Notes under the pieces: model-generated
The model's database searches: none
Seen by the model: the letters and a program-made list of their open reading frames with translations, nothing else
Told to the model about the DNA's origin: nothing
Source: Roseovarius marisflavi
Lineage (GTDB): Bacteria; Pseudomonadota; Alphaproteobacteria; Rhodobacterales; Rhodobacteraceae
Assembly: GCF_900142625.1 (NCBI RefSeq)
Contig: NZ_FRBN01000018.1
Coordinates: 1-64,000 of the forward strand
Reading direction: 5' to 3'
Length of the DNA stretch: 64,000 nt
Part shown: positions 34,703 through 43,339 of the stretch, piece by piece
Layout of the letters: each line of letters opens with the position of its first letter
Numbering within the stretch: position 1 is the first letter of the stretch
Made by a program: the position numbers and the translations under genes

Positions 34703-35434
34703 ATGAAAACGGCTAAGATCAGACTTTATGTAGAGCACCCTTTGGGGCAAGGGCAAACGGTTCCTCTGGACCGCGACCAGGCGCACTACCTTTTCGGGGT
34801 GATGCGACAGGGCGCGGGGGATCCGGTTTTGCTGTTCAACGGCACCGATGGCGAATGGCGCGCCACCGTGGCCGAGGCCGGTAAGCGCGGCGGCCTGCTC
34901 AGGGCCGAAGAGCAGACCCGCGCACAACGCGATCCGCCCGATCTCTGGCTGCTGTTTGCGCCGATCAAAAAGGCGCGCACCGATTTCATCGTCGAAAAGG
35001 CCGCCGAGATGGGCGCGGCGCGCATCCTGCCGGTGCAGACCGAATTCACCAATTCCGAACGCATCCGACAGGATCGCCTTCAGGCCCATGCTCTCGAGGC
35101 CGCCGAGCAATGCGGCGGCACCTTTGTGCCCGAGGTTTGCGGGTTGCAGAAACTCGACCGGCTGATCGCGGACTGGCCCGCCGGGCGACAGCTGATGTTT
35201 TGCGACGAGGCGCTTGCGGGCGGCTCTTCCGCCCTGACAGGCGGCCTCGCAAAGGGCGCGCCCTGGGCCATCCTCATCGGGCCGGAGGGCGGGTTTTCCG
35301 AGGCCGAACGCACCCGCCTTCATGCCCTGCACTTTGCCCATGCCATTGCCCTTGGCCCGCGCATCCTGCGCGCTGACACCGCCGCCGTCGCCGCCATGAC
35401 CCTCTGGCAACAGGCTTTGGGGGATTGGGCATGA
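34703..35434 (+). CDS. rsmE: 16S rRNA m3U1498 methyltransferase
   Basis: A 243-residue SPOUT methyltransferase. The N-terminal PUA-like part (1-75) is followed by the knotted domain: LLFAPIKKARTDFIVEKAAEMG, TEFTNSERI, ILIGPEGGF (GPEGGF at 193-198) and LGPRILRADTAAVAAM, which form the AdoMet-binding knot. It methylates N3 of U1498 in 16S rRNA. The ATG at 34703 gives the family N terminus. Its stop overlaps the start of the next gene (ATGA). Confidence 0.93.
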   Translation: MKTAKIRLYVEHPLGQGQTVPLDRDQAHYLFGVMRQGAGDPVLLFNGTDGEWRATVAEAGKRGGLLRAEEQTRAQRDPPDLWLLFAPIKKARTDFIVEKAAEMGAARILPVQTEFTNSERIRQDRLQAHALEAAEQCGGTFVPEVCGLQKLDRLIADWPAGRQLMFCDEALAGGSSALTGGLAKGAPWAILIGPEGGFSEAERTRLHALHFAHAIALGPRILRADTAAVAAMTLWQQALGDWA

Positions 35435-36087
35435 ATATGGTCCCGACCATCAAGCTGCACCTGTTTTTCGCGCGCGACAACAGCCGCGCCGTGATCTTGC
35501 GACAGGGACCGAGCAAGCGCTATCGCATGATCCTGTGGGACCGCCAGACCAACCGCTTTGAGGACGGTCAGTGGCTTGACCACAAAGTATACGTTGAACG
35601 CTGCAACCTCTCGCCCGATGGAAAACATTTCATTTACTTCGCCCTCGACGGCCGATGGAGGAGCGAAGGCAAGGGCAGTTACAGCGCCATCTCGCGCCCG
35701 CCCTATTTCACCGCTCTGGCCCTTTTTCCACAGGGGCACACCTGGGGCGGCGGAGGCTCATTCATTGATAACGCTCACTATATCGTCGCGGGCGAGGGTG
35801 ACATCATCGGTCGGGCCTCGGGCCTGAAACGCATCCGGGAATACGATGACAGGCTTCGGCAATCTGAAAAAGCAGAGCAGACCACGCCGTCGGACCGCTT
35901 TGAAAACGACCTTTATCATACCGAACAGGGCCGCCTGTACCTGCGCAAGGCGCAGGAGCTTACCCTGATCCGCGACTTCACGGATATGGCGTTCACGCCG
36001 ATCCGCGCGCCCTATGACTGGCGCGAGGCGGATCACCCCATCCCGTCACAGTCACCACGGCAATTGTGCGACGGGGATCGATCATGA
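35431..36087 (+). CDS. Hypothetical protein, WD/beta-propeller-like segments
   Basis: A 218-residue soluble protein with no signal peptide. The sequence is rich in beta-type segments (KLHLFFARDNSRAVILRQGP; DRQTNRFEDGQWLDHKVY; LSPDGKHFIYFALDG), which suggests a partial beta-propeller or beta-sandwich. A more helical, charged C-terminal half follows. It starts inside the rsmE stop codon and ends inside the next start codon, so translation of the three genes is coupled. ATG at 35437 is an alternative start. Function unknown. Confidence 0.7.
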   Translation: MNMVPTIKLHLFFARDNSRAVILRQGPSKRYRMILWDRQTNRFEDGQWLDHKVYVERCNLSPDGKHFIYFALDGRWRSEGKGSYSAISRPPYFTALALFPQGHTWGGGGSFIDNAHYIVAGEGDIIGRASGLKRIREYDDRLRQSEKAEQTTPSDRFENDLYHTEQGRLYLRKAQELTLIRDFTDMAFTPIRAPYDWREADHPIPSQSPRQLCDGDRS

Positions 36088-36611
36088 GCTTCATGCGCCC
36101 CGAAGCGCGCGCCGCCCTCTGGCGCTGGCGCGAGGTTCTGGTGGGCGTTGCAACCCTCGCCATCGGCCTGTGGTGGGCACTCACCACCATCGGCCTCTTG
36201 CAGTGGCTTGGCTATGTCGTTCTTGTCCTCGCCGCCGCCATCCTTGCCGCAGGCCTGCAACGCGCCCGCTTTCGCGCCGGGTCTGGCGGGCCGGGCGTGG
36301 TGCGCGTTGATGAGGGCCAGGTGGCCTATTTCGGCCCGCTGACCGGCGGGGTTGTGGCGATGGGCGATCTGAGCACCCTCAAGCTTGATCCGCGTTCGCG
36401 CCCCGCCCATTGGCTCCTGAGCCAGCCGGGCCAGCCCGAGCTTGCCATCCCGCTGACTGCTGAAGGCGCCGAGGCGCTGTTTGACGCCTTTGCCACCCTG
36501 CCCGGCATTCGCACCGAACATATGCTCGCCCAGATGCGCCGCCCTTCCGATCAAGTGGTCGTGATCTGGCAAAAGCCTCAAACCGCCGCCTCACACCTAA
36601 GGCTGCATTGA
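36084..36611 (+). CDS. Membrane protein with PH-like domain, function unknown
   Basis: A 175-residue protein. Two adjacent membrane helices (VLVGVATLAIGLWWALTTIG; LQWLGYVVLVLAAAILAAGL, about 20-60) are followed by a cytoplasmic beta-rich domain that resembles bacterial PH-type domains (RVDEGQVAYFGPLTGGVVAM; LSQPGQPELAIPLTAEGAEAL). It overlaps the previous gene by four bases and lies 65 bases upstream of gshA. No known function. Confidence 0.7.
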   Translation: MSFMRPEARAALWRWREVLVGVATLAIGLWWALTTIGLLQWLGYVVLVLAAAILAAGLQRARFRAGSGGPGVVRVDEGQVAYFGPLTGGVVAMGDLSTLKLDPRSRPAHWLLSQPGQPELAIPLTAEGAEALFDAFATLPGIRTEHMLAQMRRPSDQVVVIWQKPQTAASHLRLH

Positions 36612-36676
36612 CACTCTGCGCGCAAAAGGCCACTTGTGTTTCCCAACCCTAGGTGACCCGATCAGGAGGCCCGATC

Positions 36677-38047
36677 ATGTCCATTCCACAATCCGGCGGC
36701 GGGCCGATTGAACATCACGACCAGCTTGCCGAGTATATGGCGAGCGGCTGCAAGCCCAAAGACGACTGGCGCATCGGCACCGAGCACGAGAAATTCGGCT
36801 ATTGCAAGGACACGCTCAAACCGATCCCCTACGAGGGAGAGCGCAGCATTCTCGCGGTGCTTGAGGGGTTGCGCGACGGCCACGGCTGGGCGCCGGTGGA
36901 AGAGGGCGGCAAGCTTATCGGGCTTGAAAAAGACGGCGCCAATGTCTCGCTTGAACCGGGCGGTCAGCTTGAGCTTTCGGGCGCGCCGGTCGAAACCATC
37001 CACGAGACCTGCGACGAGGTGAACGCCCACCTGCGCGACGTCAAGGATATCGCCGACAAGGTCGGCGTCGGCTTTATCGGCCTTGGCGCCGCCCCGGTCT
37101 GGACCCACGAGCAGATGCCGCTGATGCCCAAGGGCCGCTACAAGCTGATGGACAGCTACATGCAGACCGTCGGCACCATGGGCCAGACGATGATGCGCCG
37201 CACCTGCACCGTTCAGGTCAACCTCGATTTCAGCTCCGAAGCCGACATGGTCCAGAAATTCCGCGTCGCCCTTGCGTTGCAACCGGTGGCCACCGCCCTG
37301 TTTGCCAATTCGCCGTTCTTCGAGGGCAAACCCAACGGCCATAAATCATGGCGCGCGCGGGTCTGGCGCGATCTTGATCCGGCACGTACCGGCATGTTGC
37401 CTTTTGTCTTTGACGAGGGCTTCGGATTTGAACAATACGCCGATTACGCGCTCGATGTGCCGATGTATTTCGTCTATCGTGACGGCAAATACATCAACGC
37501 TCTCGGCCAATCCTTCCGCGATTTCCTGCGCGGCGAATTGCCCGCCCTGCCGGGTGAAAAACCCACGCTCTCGGATTGGGCCGATCACCTGACCACGATC
37601 TTCCCCGAGGCGCGGATCAAGAAATTCATGGAAATGCGCGGCGCCGATGGCGGCCCCTGGCGTCGGCTTTGCGCCCTGCCGGCCTTCTGGGTCGGGCTGA
37701 TGTATGACCAATCTTCGCTCGATGCGGCCTGGGATATTTGCAAATCATGGGACGCCGAAACCCGCAAGGGCCTGCGCGTCGCCGCAAGCGTCGATGGTCT
37801 TCAGGCCAAGGTCAACGGCATCGGCCTGCACGACATCGCCCGCGAGGCCGTAGCAATCTCGAATGCCGGCCTCAAGGCGCGCGCGCGCTCGGGCGGCGGC
37901 GGCATGATCCCGGACGAGACCCACTTCCTCAATGCCCTGAATGAAAGCATAGAGACCGGCAAAACCCCGGCCGACGAACTGCTCGAGCATTTCCACGGCG
38001 ACTGGAACGGTAACCTTGACCGTATCTACGCCGAATACAGCTACTGA
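36677..38047 (+). CDS. gshA: Glutamate-cysteine ligase (plant-type, GCS2)
   Basis: A 456-residue cytosolic enzyme that makes gamma-glutamylcysteine, the first step of glutathione synthesis. It is of the alphaproteobacterial/plant class. Markers are WRIGTEHEKFGY near residue 33, VSLEPGGQLELSGAP, and TVQVNLDFSSEADMVQKFR. CAGGAGG precedes the ATG at 36677. A start eight codons earlier lacks support. gshB is 26 kb away at the end of the window. Followed by AAATACTC element copy 4 and a strong hairpin. Confidence 0.95.
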   Translation: MSIPQSGGGPIEHHDQLAEYMASGCKPKDDWRIGTEHEKFGYCKDTLKPIPYEGERSILAVLEGLRDGHGWAPVEEGGKLIGLEKDGANVSLEPGGQLELSGAPVETIHETCDEVNAHLRDVKDIADKVGVGFIGLGAAPVWTHEQMPLMPKGRYKLMDSYMQTVGTMGQTMMRRTCTVQVNLDFSSEADMVQKFRVALALQPVATALFANSPFFEGKPNGHKSWRARVWRDLDPARTGMLPFVFDEGFGFEQYADYALDVPMYFVYRDGKYINALGQSFRDFLRGELPALPGEKPTLSDWADHLTTIFPEARIKKFMEMRGADGGPWRRLCALPAFWVGLMYDQSSLDAAWDICKSWDAETRKGLRVAASVDGLQAKVNGIGLHDIAREAVAISNAGLKARARSGGGGMIPDETHFLNALNESIETGKTPADELLEHFHGDWNGNLDRIYAEYSY

Positions 38048-38053
38048 ACGGGG

Positions 38054-38077
38054 CTTCTTCTTGCCGGAAAATATCCC
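38054..38077 (+). repeat. Intergenic AAATACTC element, copy 4 (divergent)
   Basis: CTTCTTCTTGCC followed by ggAAAATATCCC, six bases after the gshA stop codon. The right half differs from the consensus (AATATCCC), but the left half and the following hairpin match copy 6. Confidence 0.6.
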
Positions 38078-38086
38078 GGGGAGTGT

Positions 38087-38103
38087 GAGGGGCAGCGCCC
38101 CTC
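38087..38103 (+). terminator. GAGGGGC-AGC-GCCCCTC hairpin
   Basis: A seven-base perfect stem with an AGC loop, downstream of gshA and convergent plsY. It is the same GGGGCAGCGCCCC type found next to copies 6 and 8. It has no T-run, so it may act as a bidirectional stem or an mRNA 3' end stabiliser rather than a classical intrinsic terminator. Confidence 0.6.
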
Positions 38104-38112
38104 GCGCCGCAC

Positions 38113-38721
38113 TTACCCCTTTCGGCCAATCTTCGGCTCTGTGCCGGCCTTGATCCGCGCCATATTGCTGCGATGGCGCCAAAACACCAGAAGGGTCAGC
38201 ACAAACACCAGAATGACAACCGGCCCATAGCCAAGCACAATCGCCCAGCCCGTCGACAGCGCCGCCGCCATGATTGCCGCCATCGACGACATCCGGCTGA
38301 TCAGCGCCGCAACCAGCCAGGTCAGACAACAGGCAACCCCCACCGGCCAGGCCAGCGCCAGCAGAATGCCGAGAAAGGTCGCAACCCCCTTGCCGCCGCG
38401 AAACCCAAGCCAGACCGGATAGCAATGGCCGATAAAGGCCATCAGCGCCGCAAGCTGCACCGCGTCCTCCCCGGCAAAGACCCGCGCCAAAAGCACGGCA
38501 ACCGCGCCCTTGCCCCCGTCGAGCAAAAGCGTCAGCGCCGCCGCCTTCTTGTTGCCGGTGCGCAGCACATTGGTCGCGCCGATATTGCCCGATCCGATCT
38601 CGCGCAGATTGCCAAGCCCCATGATCCGCGCCAGCACCATGCCAAAGGGGATCGACCCAAGCCCATAGCCAATGAGGGCCCAGAGGATCAGGCCAGCAGT
38701 CGTGGTTTCAAAAAGTGGCAT
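38113..38721 (-). CDS. plsY: Acyl-phosphate:glycerol-3-phosphate acyltransferase
   Basis: A 202-residue inner-membrane enzyme of phospholipid synthesis with about five helices. The conserved loops are present: IGYGLGSIPFGMVLAR with GSGNIGATNVLRTGN, then KGAVAVLLA, and YPVWLGFRGGKGVATFLG. It transfers acyl groups from acyl phosphate to glycerol-3-phosphate. The ATG at 38721 overlaps the stop codon of the upstream pyrC-like gene as TGATG, a standard coupling of these two genes in this family of bacteria. Confidence 0.95.
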   Translation of the reverse strand: MPLFETTTAGLILWALIGYGLGSIPFGMVLARIMGLGNLREIGSGNIGATNVLRTGNKKAAALTLLLDGGKGAVAVLLARVFAGEDAVQLAALMAFIGHCYPVWLGFRGGKGVATFLGILLALAWPVGVACCLTWLVAALISRMSSMAAIMAAALSTGWAIVLGYGPVVILVFVLTLLVFWRHRSNMARIKAGTEPKIGRKG

Positions 38722-40001
38722 CAATCGGCCTCATAAACAGGGATTCCGGCAACAAAGGTCGCCAGCACCTTACCCTGCAGGCGCGCGCCGTCAAAGGGTG
38801 TGTTCTTGGATTTCGAGCGCAGCGCGAAACGGTCCAGAACGAACGGCTTATGCGGATCAAACAGCACAAGATCCGCCGGCGCCCCGACCGCAAGCCGCCC
38901 CGCCGCCAGCCCAAGCCGCTTCGCCGGATTAAGCGACATCGCCCGAAACAGCGTCGGCAGGTCAAGCGCCTCGGCGTGATAGAGCCGCAAGGCGGCCGGC
39001 AGCAAAGTCTCAAGCGCGACGGCGCCGCTGGCGGCTTCTTCAAACGGCAGACGCTTGCTTTCCTCGTCCTGCGGCGTGTGCATCGAGCTGATGATATCAA
39101 TCAACCCCGAGCGCAGCGCCTCGATCACCGCCTGCCGGTCCTCTTCCGAGCGCAGCGGCGGCTTGACCTTGAAAAAGGTGCGATAGTCGGACACGTCCAG
39201 CTCGTTGAGTGTGAGGTGATGAATGCTTGTGCCTGCGGTGATATCAAGCCCGTTGCGCTTGGCCCGCTCAAGGGCCGGAAGGGCGCGCGCGGTGGTGATC
39301 TGATCGGCGTGATACTTGGCGCCGGTCATTTCCAGCAGAGCGATATCGCGGTCCAACCCCATCCGCTCGGCCATCGGCGACACCGCCGGCAGACCGCGCA
39401 GGCTGGCAAACTTGCCGCTGGTGGCGGCGGCGCCCGCGCTCAAACCGGGGTCTTGCGGATGACAGATGACAAGCGCGCCAAGGCTGCGCGCATAGGTCAA
39501 CGCACGGCTCAGAACCTTGTTGTCGCTCACCACGTGATCGCAATCGGTAAAGGCCACCGCGCCGGCATCCATCAAAAAGCCGATCTCGGTCATCTCACGC
39601 CCGTCGCGCCCCTTGGTCAGGGCCGCCATCACCAGCACATTGACCGGCGCGGCCTCATTGGCGCGCCGGGCCACAAATTCAAGCACCTCGGGGCTGTCGA
39701 TTGCGGGCAGAGTATCGGGCCGCGTCGCCATGGTCGTGACGCCCCCCGCCGCCGCCGCAAGCCCCGCCGAGCGATAGCTTTCCTTGTGCCGCTCACCGGG
39801 TTCGCAGACCTTGACCCCGATATCGACGATCCCCGGCGCAAGGCACTGCCCCGCACAATCGAGCCGCTCGTCCGCCCCTGGCGCGTCGGCCTCGCCCCCC
39901 ATCGCCGTGATCCTGCCGCCCTCGACCAAGAGCCAGCCAAGGCCATCGGTGCCCGCCTCAGGATCGATCAGCCGGGCATTTGTGAAAAGGGTTTTGGTCA
40001 T
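38721..40001 (-). CDS. pyrC: Dihydroorotase-like protein PyrC', probably non-catalytic
   Basis: A 426-residue class I dihydroorotase homologue (amidohydrolase barrel). The metal-binding motif DIHVHLREPG has become DIGVKVCEPG (60-69), with both metal histidines and the substrate Arg replaced (Gly62, Lys64, Cys66). The late aspartate of the TDHAP motif is also lost (SMHTP, about 306-310). Other landmarks remain (GTSIHHLTLNE; KVKPPLRSEEDRQAV). By analogy with PyrC'/PyrX of other bacteria it is likely a structural partner of aspartate carbamoyltransferase, whose gene pyrB heads this operon. A functional dihydroorotase should exist elsewhere. Its ATG directly follows the stop of the DUF4268 gene. 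Confidence 0.85.
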   Translation of the reverse strand: MTKTLFTNARLIDPEAGTDGLGWLLVEGGRITAMGGEADAPGADERLDCAGQCLAPGIVDIGVKVCEPGERHKESYRSAGLAAAAGGVTTMATRPDTLPAIDSPEVLEFVARRANEAAPVNVLVMAALTKGRDGREMTEIGFLMDAGAVAFTDCDHVVSDNKVLSRALTYARSLGALVICHPQDPGLSAGAAATSGKFASLRGLPAVSPMAERMGLDRDIALLEMTGAKYHADQITTARALPALERAKRNGLDITAGTSIHHLTLNELDVSDYRTFFKVKPPLRSEEDRQAVIEALRSGLIDIISSMHTPQDEESKRLPFEEAASGAVALETLLPAALRLYHAEALDLPTLFRAMSLNPAKRLGLAAGRLAVGAPADLVLFDPHKPFVLDRFALRSKSKNTPFDGARLQGKVLATFVAGIPVYEAD

Positions 40002-40973
40002 TCAGATCATCCCTGCGATTTGCGGATCAAGTTTTCGGACCTCTGCGTGAAACACCCGATGCAGATCATCCATCTTTCGGGCGAGCCATTCATGCTGCTC
40101 CGGCGAGGTTTCTCGATCAGATATGTTCGGATACGTCTTGGAAAGGTATATACGACGATCACTTTTCGCCTCGTCATACCAGGTCAAAGATTCTCCCAAC
40201 TCATCCTCGATTTCAGCACGATCACTCTTAAACCAGTTGAAATAATCGTCAGCGCTTTTTCCTGTCAGATAGATTTCAGCCCGCACCCAGTTTTCCTGTA
40301 GGTTCCATGATGCGTTCAGGGTCACACCAGATTTTCCGATACTGTGCACCAACCAATTCTGGGCCAATGGCTTGACCGGACGCACGCGCTTGCTGAACTC
40401 CGGCAAACGCGCCTCAAATTCTGCCCAATATTCCCGCTGCATCTGCCGAGTGGGTGACAGGTCGCCTTCCGCAACCGCCTTTTTGGCGTCCGATGTACTG
40501 CGCGACCAATCGTTCGGCTTGCTCAACACATTGAACTTGGGGGCGGCGGGGCTATCGCCGATGCGCCACAGTTCCACCTCAAGAGCGAAGAACCGCACCT
40601 CGCTATCGGTTATCTCATTGAGCCAATCCATCGCCGCGCGATGTTCATCCGCGACACGCGCCGCGATCCACACGATTGTGACCGCATCCAGCCCCGCAGC
40701 ATAGGTCATGCGCTGGCCAAGATGGGTGTGGTCCGTCCGCTCAAGCTGATTTTCGACAAGAACCCAGAGATCGCTCAGCGTATCCTTGCACAGGATATCG
40801 GCGCGAAACGGCCCGACATTCTGTTCGACCGCCTCTAGTTCAAGGTCAATTCCCAAGGTCTCGCCCAACAGCGTCAGATTATCCTCACGCGCAAGCCAGG
40901 GGGTAAAGTCCTGCGCCTCGGATTGCCAGGTATCGCGAAGCTCGACACGGCGCAGGCGTCCAAGCTCACTCAT
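40002..40973 (-). CDS. DUF4268 protein with PD-(D/E)XK-like N-terminal region
   Basis: A 323-residue soluble protein. The N-terminal half contains RADILCKDTLSDLWVLVENQ with Asp59, Glu74 and Gln76, a spacing that fits a PD-(D/E)XK-type nuclease core (D...ExQ). The C-terminal half (about 190-320; LVHSIGKSGVTLNASWNLQENWVRAEIYL) matches the DUF4268 family often found in defence and mobile regions. It sits inside the pyrB-pyrC' operon. Its start overlaps the stop of a 33-codon gene (ATGA), and its stop abuts the pyrC' ATG. An accessory gene in a housekeeping operon is unusual. Confidence 0.75.
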   Translation of the reverse strand: MSELGRLRRVELRDTWQSEAQDFTPWLAREDNLTLLGETLGIDLELEAVEQNVGPFRADILCKDTLSDLWVLVENQLERTDHTHLGQRMTYAAGLDAVTIVWIAARVADEHRAAMDWLNEITDSEVRFFALEVELWRIGDSPAAPKFNVLSKPNDWSRSTSDAKKAVAEGDLSPTRQMQREYWAEFEARLPEFSKRVRPVKPLAQNWLVHSIGKSGVTLNASWNLQENWVRAEIYLTGKSADDYFNWFKSDRAEIEDELGESLTWYDEAKSDRRIYLSKTYPNISDRETSPEQHEWLARKMDDLHRVFHAEVRKLDPQIAGMI

Positions 40974-41071
40974 CCCGCCACCCAGATCATCAACCCGGTG
41001 AGGGCGAAAATCACCAGCAGGGCGATCATCGCGATCCGGCCTGACATCCTTGGGTCTTTCGGTTCCTGCAT
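40970..41071 (-). CDS. 33-residue single-span membrane microprotein
   Basis: ATG at 41071 opens a 33-codon frame: a charged N terminus (MQEPKDPRMSGR), then one membrane helix (IAMIALLVIFALTGLMIWV). GGAGAA lies before the start. It is 10 bases after the upstream PH-domain protein gene and overlaps the DUF4268 gene by four bases, which supports it as real. Function unknown. Confidence 0.6.
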   Translation of the reverse strand: MQEPKDPRMSGRIAMIALLVIFALTGLMIWVAG

Positions 41072-41081
41072 GGCGTTCTCC

Positions 41082-41531
41082 CTATGTAACGGCGATCGCG
41101 GCCCTGATCCGGGCAATCGTGTCGGCGCGGTCGGGCTGATATTTCAACAGATGCTTGTCGCCGGTCCTGGTGATCACCTGCACCGCGCTGCCAAGACTGC
41201 GCAGGGTCGCGATCTGGGCCAGCGGCACGGCGCGGGTCTGCGGACCAAGCAGACGGAGATCCGTCAAATCCCACCGCACCTGCATCTCGTCCGAGGCCAC
41301 GTAAAACGCCCGCACCGCCACCGCAGCAAGGCCACCAACCGCCCCGGTCCAGACATGCGGATTGCCCGCAATCCACAGCGCCAGCATGCCAAGCGCCATA
41401 GCCGCCGCCGCAAGCCAGGCATGATCGCGCCAATAGGTCGCGCGATCCGGGGCAAAGCTGTGAACCACCCTCTCACCCGCCAAAAGCGGCGTCGTCGGCA
41501 CCATCGAATAGATCAGCCCCTCGCCGTTCAT
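41082..41531 (-). CDS. Membrane protein with bacterial PH-like domain
   Basis: A 149-residue protein. Residues 18-35 form a short beta segment (LLAGERVVHSFAPDR), followed by two membrane helices (about 38-75), then a beta-rich bPH2-type domain (VRWDLTDLRLLGPQTRAVPLAQIATL; HLLKYQPDRADTIARI). It overlaps the upstream gene by four bases within the pyr operon. The family has no established function. Confidence 0.72.
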   Translation of the reverse strand: MNGEGLIYSMVPTTPLLAGERVVHSFAPDRATYWRDHAWLAAAAMALGMLALWIAGNPHVWTGAVGGLAAVAVRAFYVASDEMQVRWDLTDLRLLGPQTRAVPLAQIATLRSLGSAVQVITRTGDKHLLKYQPDRADTIARIRAAIAVT

Positions 41532-42058
41532 GGCAGCACCGCAAGGCTGATCACAAGCGCCAGAACCAGCGCCATGACCGCAAAAAAGCCAAGCGCCAGC
41601 CAGTGTGCCGCCCGCTGTCGACCCGACGTTTTATCCGCCTTCAGGGGGATCGCGCCCTGCGCCCCACCCGCAGGCAGCGGCGCAAAACTCACGGGGGCCA
41701 CCTCTTCACTAAAGCGCCCGATCATCCGAAGTGGCGCGCGTGGCCGCATTTCCTGGGCGCGCCCGTCAAAGGCCCGCGAGGGCAACAACAACACCCGCCC
41801 TCTCAGGCCATTGAGCTGCGCGCGCATCGGCTCAAGCTGATTGCCCGCGATGCCATGCCCCTCGGCCAGGTAATCCGCCAGCGTCATATCCTGGAGATCG
41901 TCCAGATCGAACAGCTCGATCTCGGCGGTCTTGATCTCTTCGGCGCCCAGCGCTTCCAGAACGGCCTGATCCTCAACCGGCGCATCGGGCGCCTCGTCGA
42001 CGGCAAACACCCGCAGCACATGCGCCTCATGCGCCGGAATGCGCAACAGCGTGGTCAT
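41528..42058 (-). CDS. Tail-anchored hypothetical protein
   Basis: A 176-residue protein: an acidic soluble N-terminal domain (1-145), then one C-terminal membrane helix ([23 protein letters not shown], about 152-175). Residues 80-110 hold a short beta region ([13 protein letters not shown]). It overlaps pyrB and the next gene by four bases at each end, so it belongs to the pyrB operon. Unrecognised. Confidence 0.7.
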   Translation of the reverse strand: MTTLLRIPAHEAHVLRVFAVDEAPDAPVEDQAVLEALGAEEIKTAEIELFDLDDLQDMTLADYLAEGHGIAGNQLEPMRAQLNGLRGRVLLLPSRAFDGRAQEMRPRAPLRMIGRFSEEVAPVSFAPLPAGGAQGAIPLKADKTSGRQRAAHWLALGFFAVMALVLALVISLAVLP

Positions 42059-43011
42059 GCGCCCTCAACCGCCTCGGCGCGCCGTGCCCGCAGGTTGCGC
42101 GCCAGAAGATCCATCGCGGCCATCCGCACCGCAACGCCCATCTCGACCTGATCCTGAATGACCGAGCGGTTGATATCATCGGCGATCTCGCCATCAATCT
42201 CGACGCCCCGGTTCATCGGCCCCGGATGCATCACGATCGCGTCTTCCTTGGCATAGGCCAGCTTTTCGCCATCAAGCCCGTAGCGGTGATAATATTCGCG
42301 CTCCGACGGGATAAACCCGCCATCCATCCGCTCTTTCTGAAGGCGCAGCATCATCACCACATCGACATCCTTGAGCCCCTCTCGCATGTCGTCATAAACC
42401 TCGACGCCAAAGTCCTGCATCTGCGCAGGCATAAGCGTCGGCGGCCCGATAAGACGCACCCGGTTTTCCATCTTGCCCAGCAACAGAAGGTTCGACCGCG
42501 CCACCCGGCTATGGGCGATATCGCCGCAAATCGCGATATTGAGGCGATGAAGCCGCCCCTTGGCGCGCCGGATCGTCAGCGCATCCAAAAGCGCCTGGGT
42601 CGGATGCTCGTGCCGCCCGTCGCCGGCGTTCAATACCGCACAGCGCACCTTTTGCGCCAGCAAATCCACCGCTCCCGAATGCGGATGCCGCACCACAAGC
42701 AAATCCGGATGCATCGCATTAAGCGTCATCGCCGTATCAATCAGCGTTTCACCCTTCTTGATGCTGCTGGCCTGCATCGCCATGTTCATCACATCCGCCC
42801 CAAGCCGCTTGCCCGCCAGTTCGAAACTGGCCTGCGTGCGGGTCGAATTCTCAAAGAACATGTTGATCTGGGTTAGCCCCTTCAGGGCATCGGCATGCTT
42901 CACATCACGCCGGTTGAGCGCCACATACTCATCCGCCAGATCCAGAATGGCGGTAATATCGGCTGGCGCCAGTGGCTCGATCCCAAGCAGGTGCGCGTGT
43001 GAAAAGGTCAT
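42055..43011 (-). CDS. pyrB: Aspartate carbamoyltransferase catalytic subunit
   Basis: A 318-residue cytosolic enzyme of pyrimidine synthesis, joining carbamoyl phosphate and aspartate. The carbamoyl-phosphate loop is FFENSTRTQ (52-60), the 80s loop SSIKKGET, the CP-binding HEHPTQ, and the aspartate-site MRLQKERM and HPGPMNRG. Dodecameric complexes with a PyrC' partner are known for this class, and a degenerate pyrC lies in the same operon. The frame continues upstream through AAATACTC element copy 5, but the ATG at 43011 is the family start. Confidence 0.95.
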   Translation of the reverse strand: MTFSHAHLLGIEPLAPADITAILDLADEYVALNRRDVKHADALKGLTQINMFFENSTRTQASFELAGKRLGADVMNMAMQASSIKKGETLIDTAMTLNAMHPDLLVVRHPHSGAVDLLAQKVRCAVLNAGDGRHEHPTQALLDALTIRRAKGRLHRLNIAICGDIAHSRVARSNLLLLGKMENRVRLIGPPTLMPAQMQDFGVEVYDDMREGLKDVDVVMMLRLQKERMDGGFIPSEREYYHRYGLDGEKLAYAKEDAIVMHPGPMNRGVEIDGEIADDINRSVIQDQVEMGVAVRMAAMDLLARNLRARRAEAVEGA

Positions 43012-43339
43012 GCCGCCTCCAATCCGATTTGCCCTGCTTATAAAAACCGCATGCCTCAGGGGCAAGGCGGGGCTTTCATCTTTCCATAAATACTCAAATT
43101 CCGCCGGTTTCAGCCACACCGCTTTCGCGGCTTTCACGCGACGCCCGCCCGAGGGAGCTTGCAGGCATGCACCCGGGTTTTTGATATCAGAGGCCGGCGC
43201 AGCACCTTAAAGCGGCACCTGTTTGACCGAACGATAGGAGAGCCGCGGCAAAAACGCGACACCTGTTCGGGTTTGTCGAAGCCTGAAACTGACCCGTCAA
43301 GGGCAGCAGGGATCAAGGCCCTGCCTCGGAGCCCTGACT
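43012..43339. other. 328-base intergenic region upstream of pyrB
   Basis: No gene is supported here. It holds AAATACTC element copy 5 at 43073-43095 and the promoter region of the pyrB operon. The remaining sequence has no long hairpin or tRNA-like structure that I can see. Confidence 0.5.
43073..43095 (+). repeat. Intergenic AAATACTC element, copy 5
   Basis: CTTTCATCTTTCC followed by ataAATACTC, about 60 bases upstream of the pyrB start. Both flanking genes are on the minus strand, yet the element keeps the + orientation. Confidence 0.75.
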
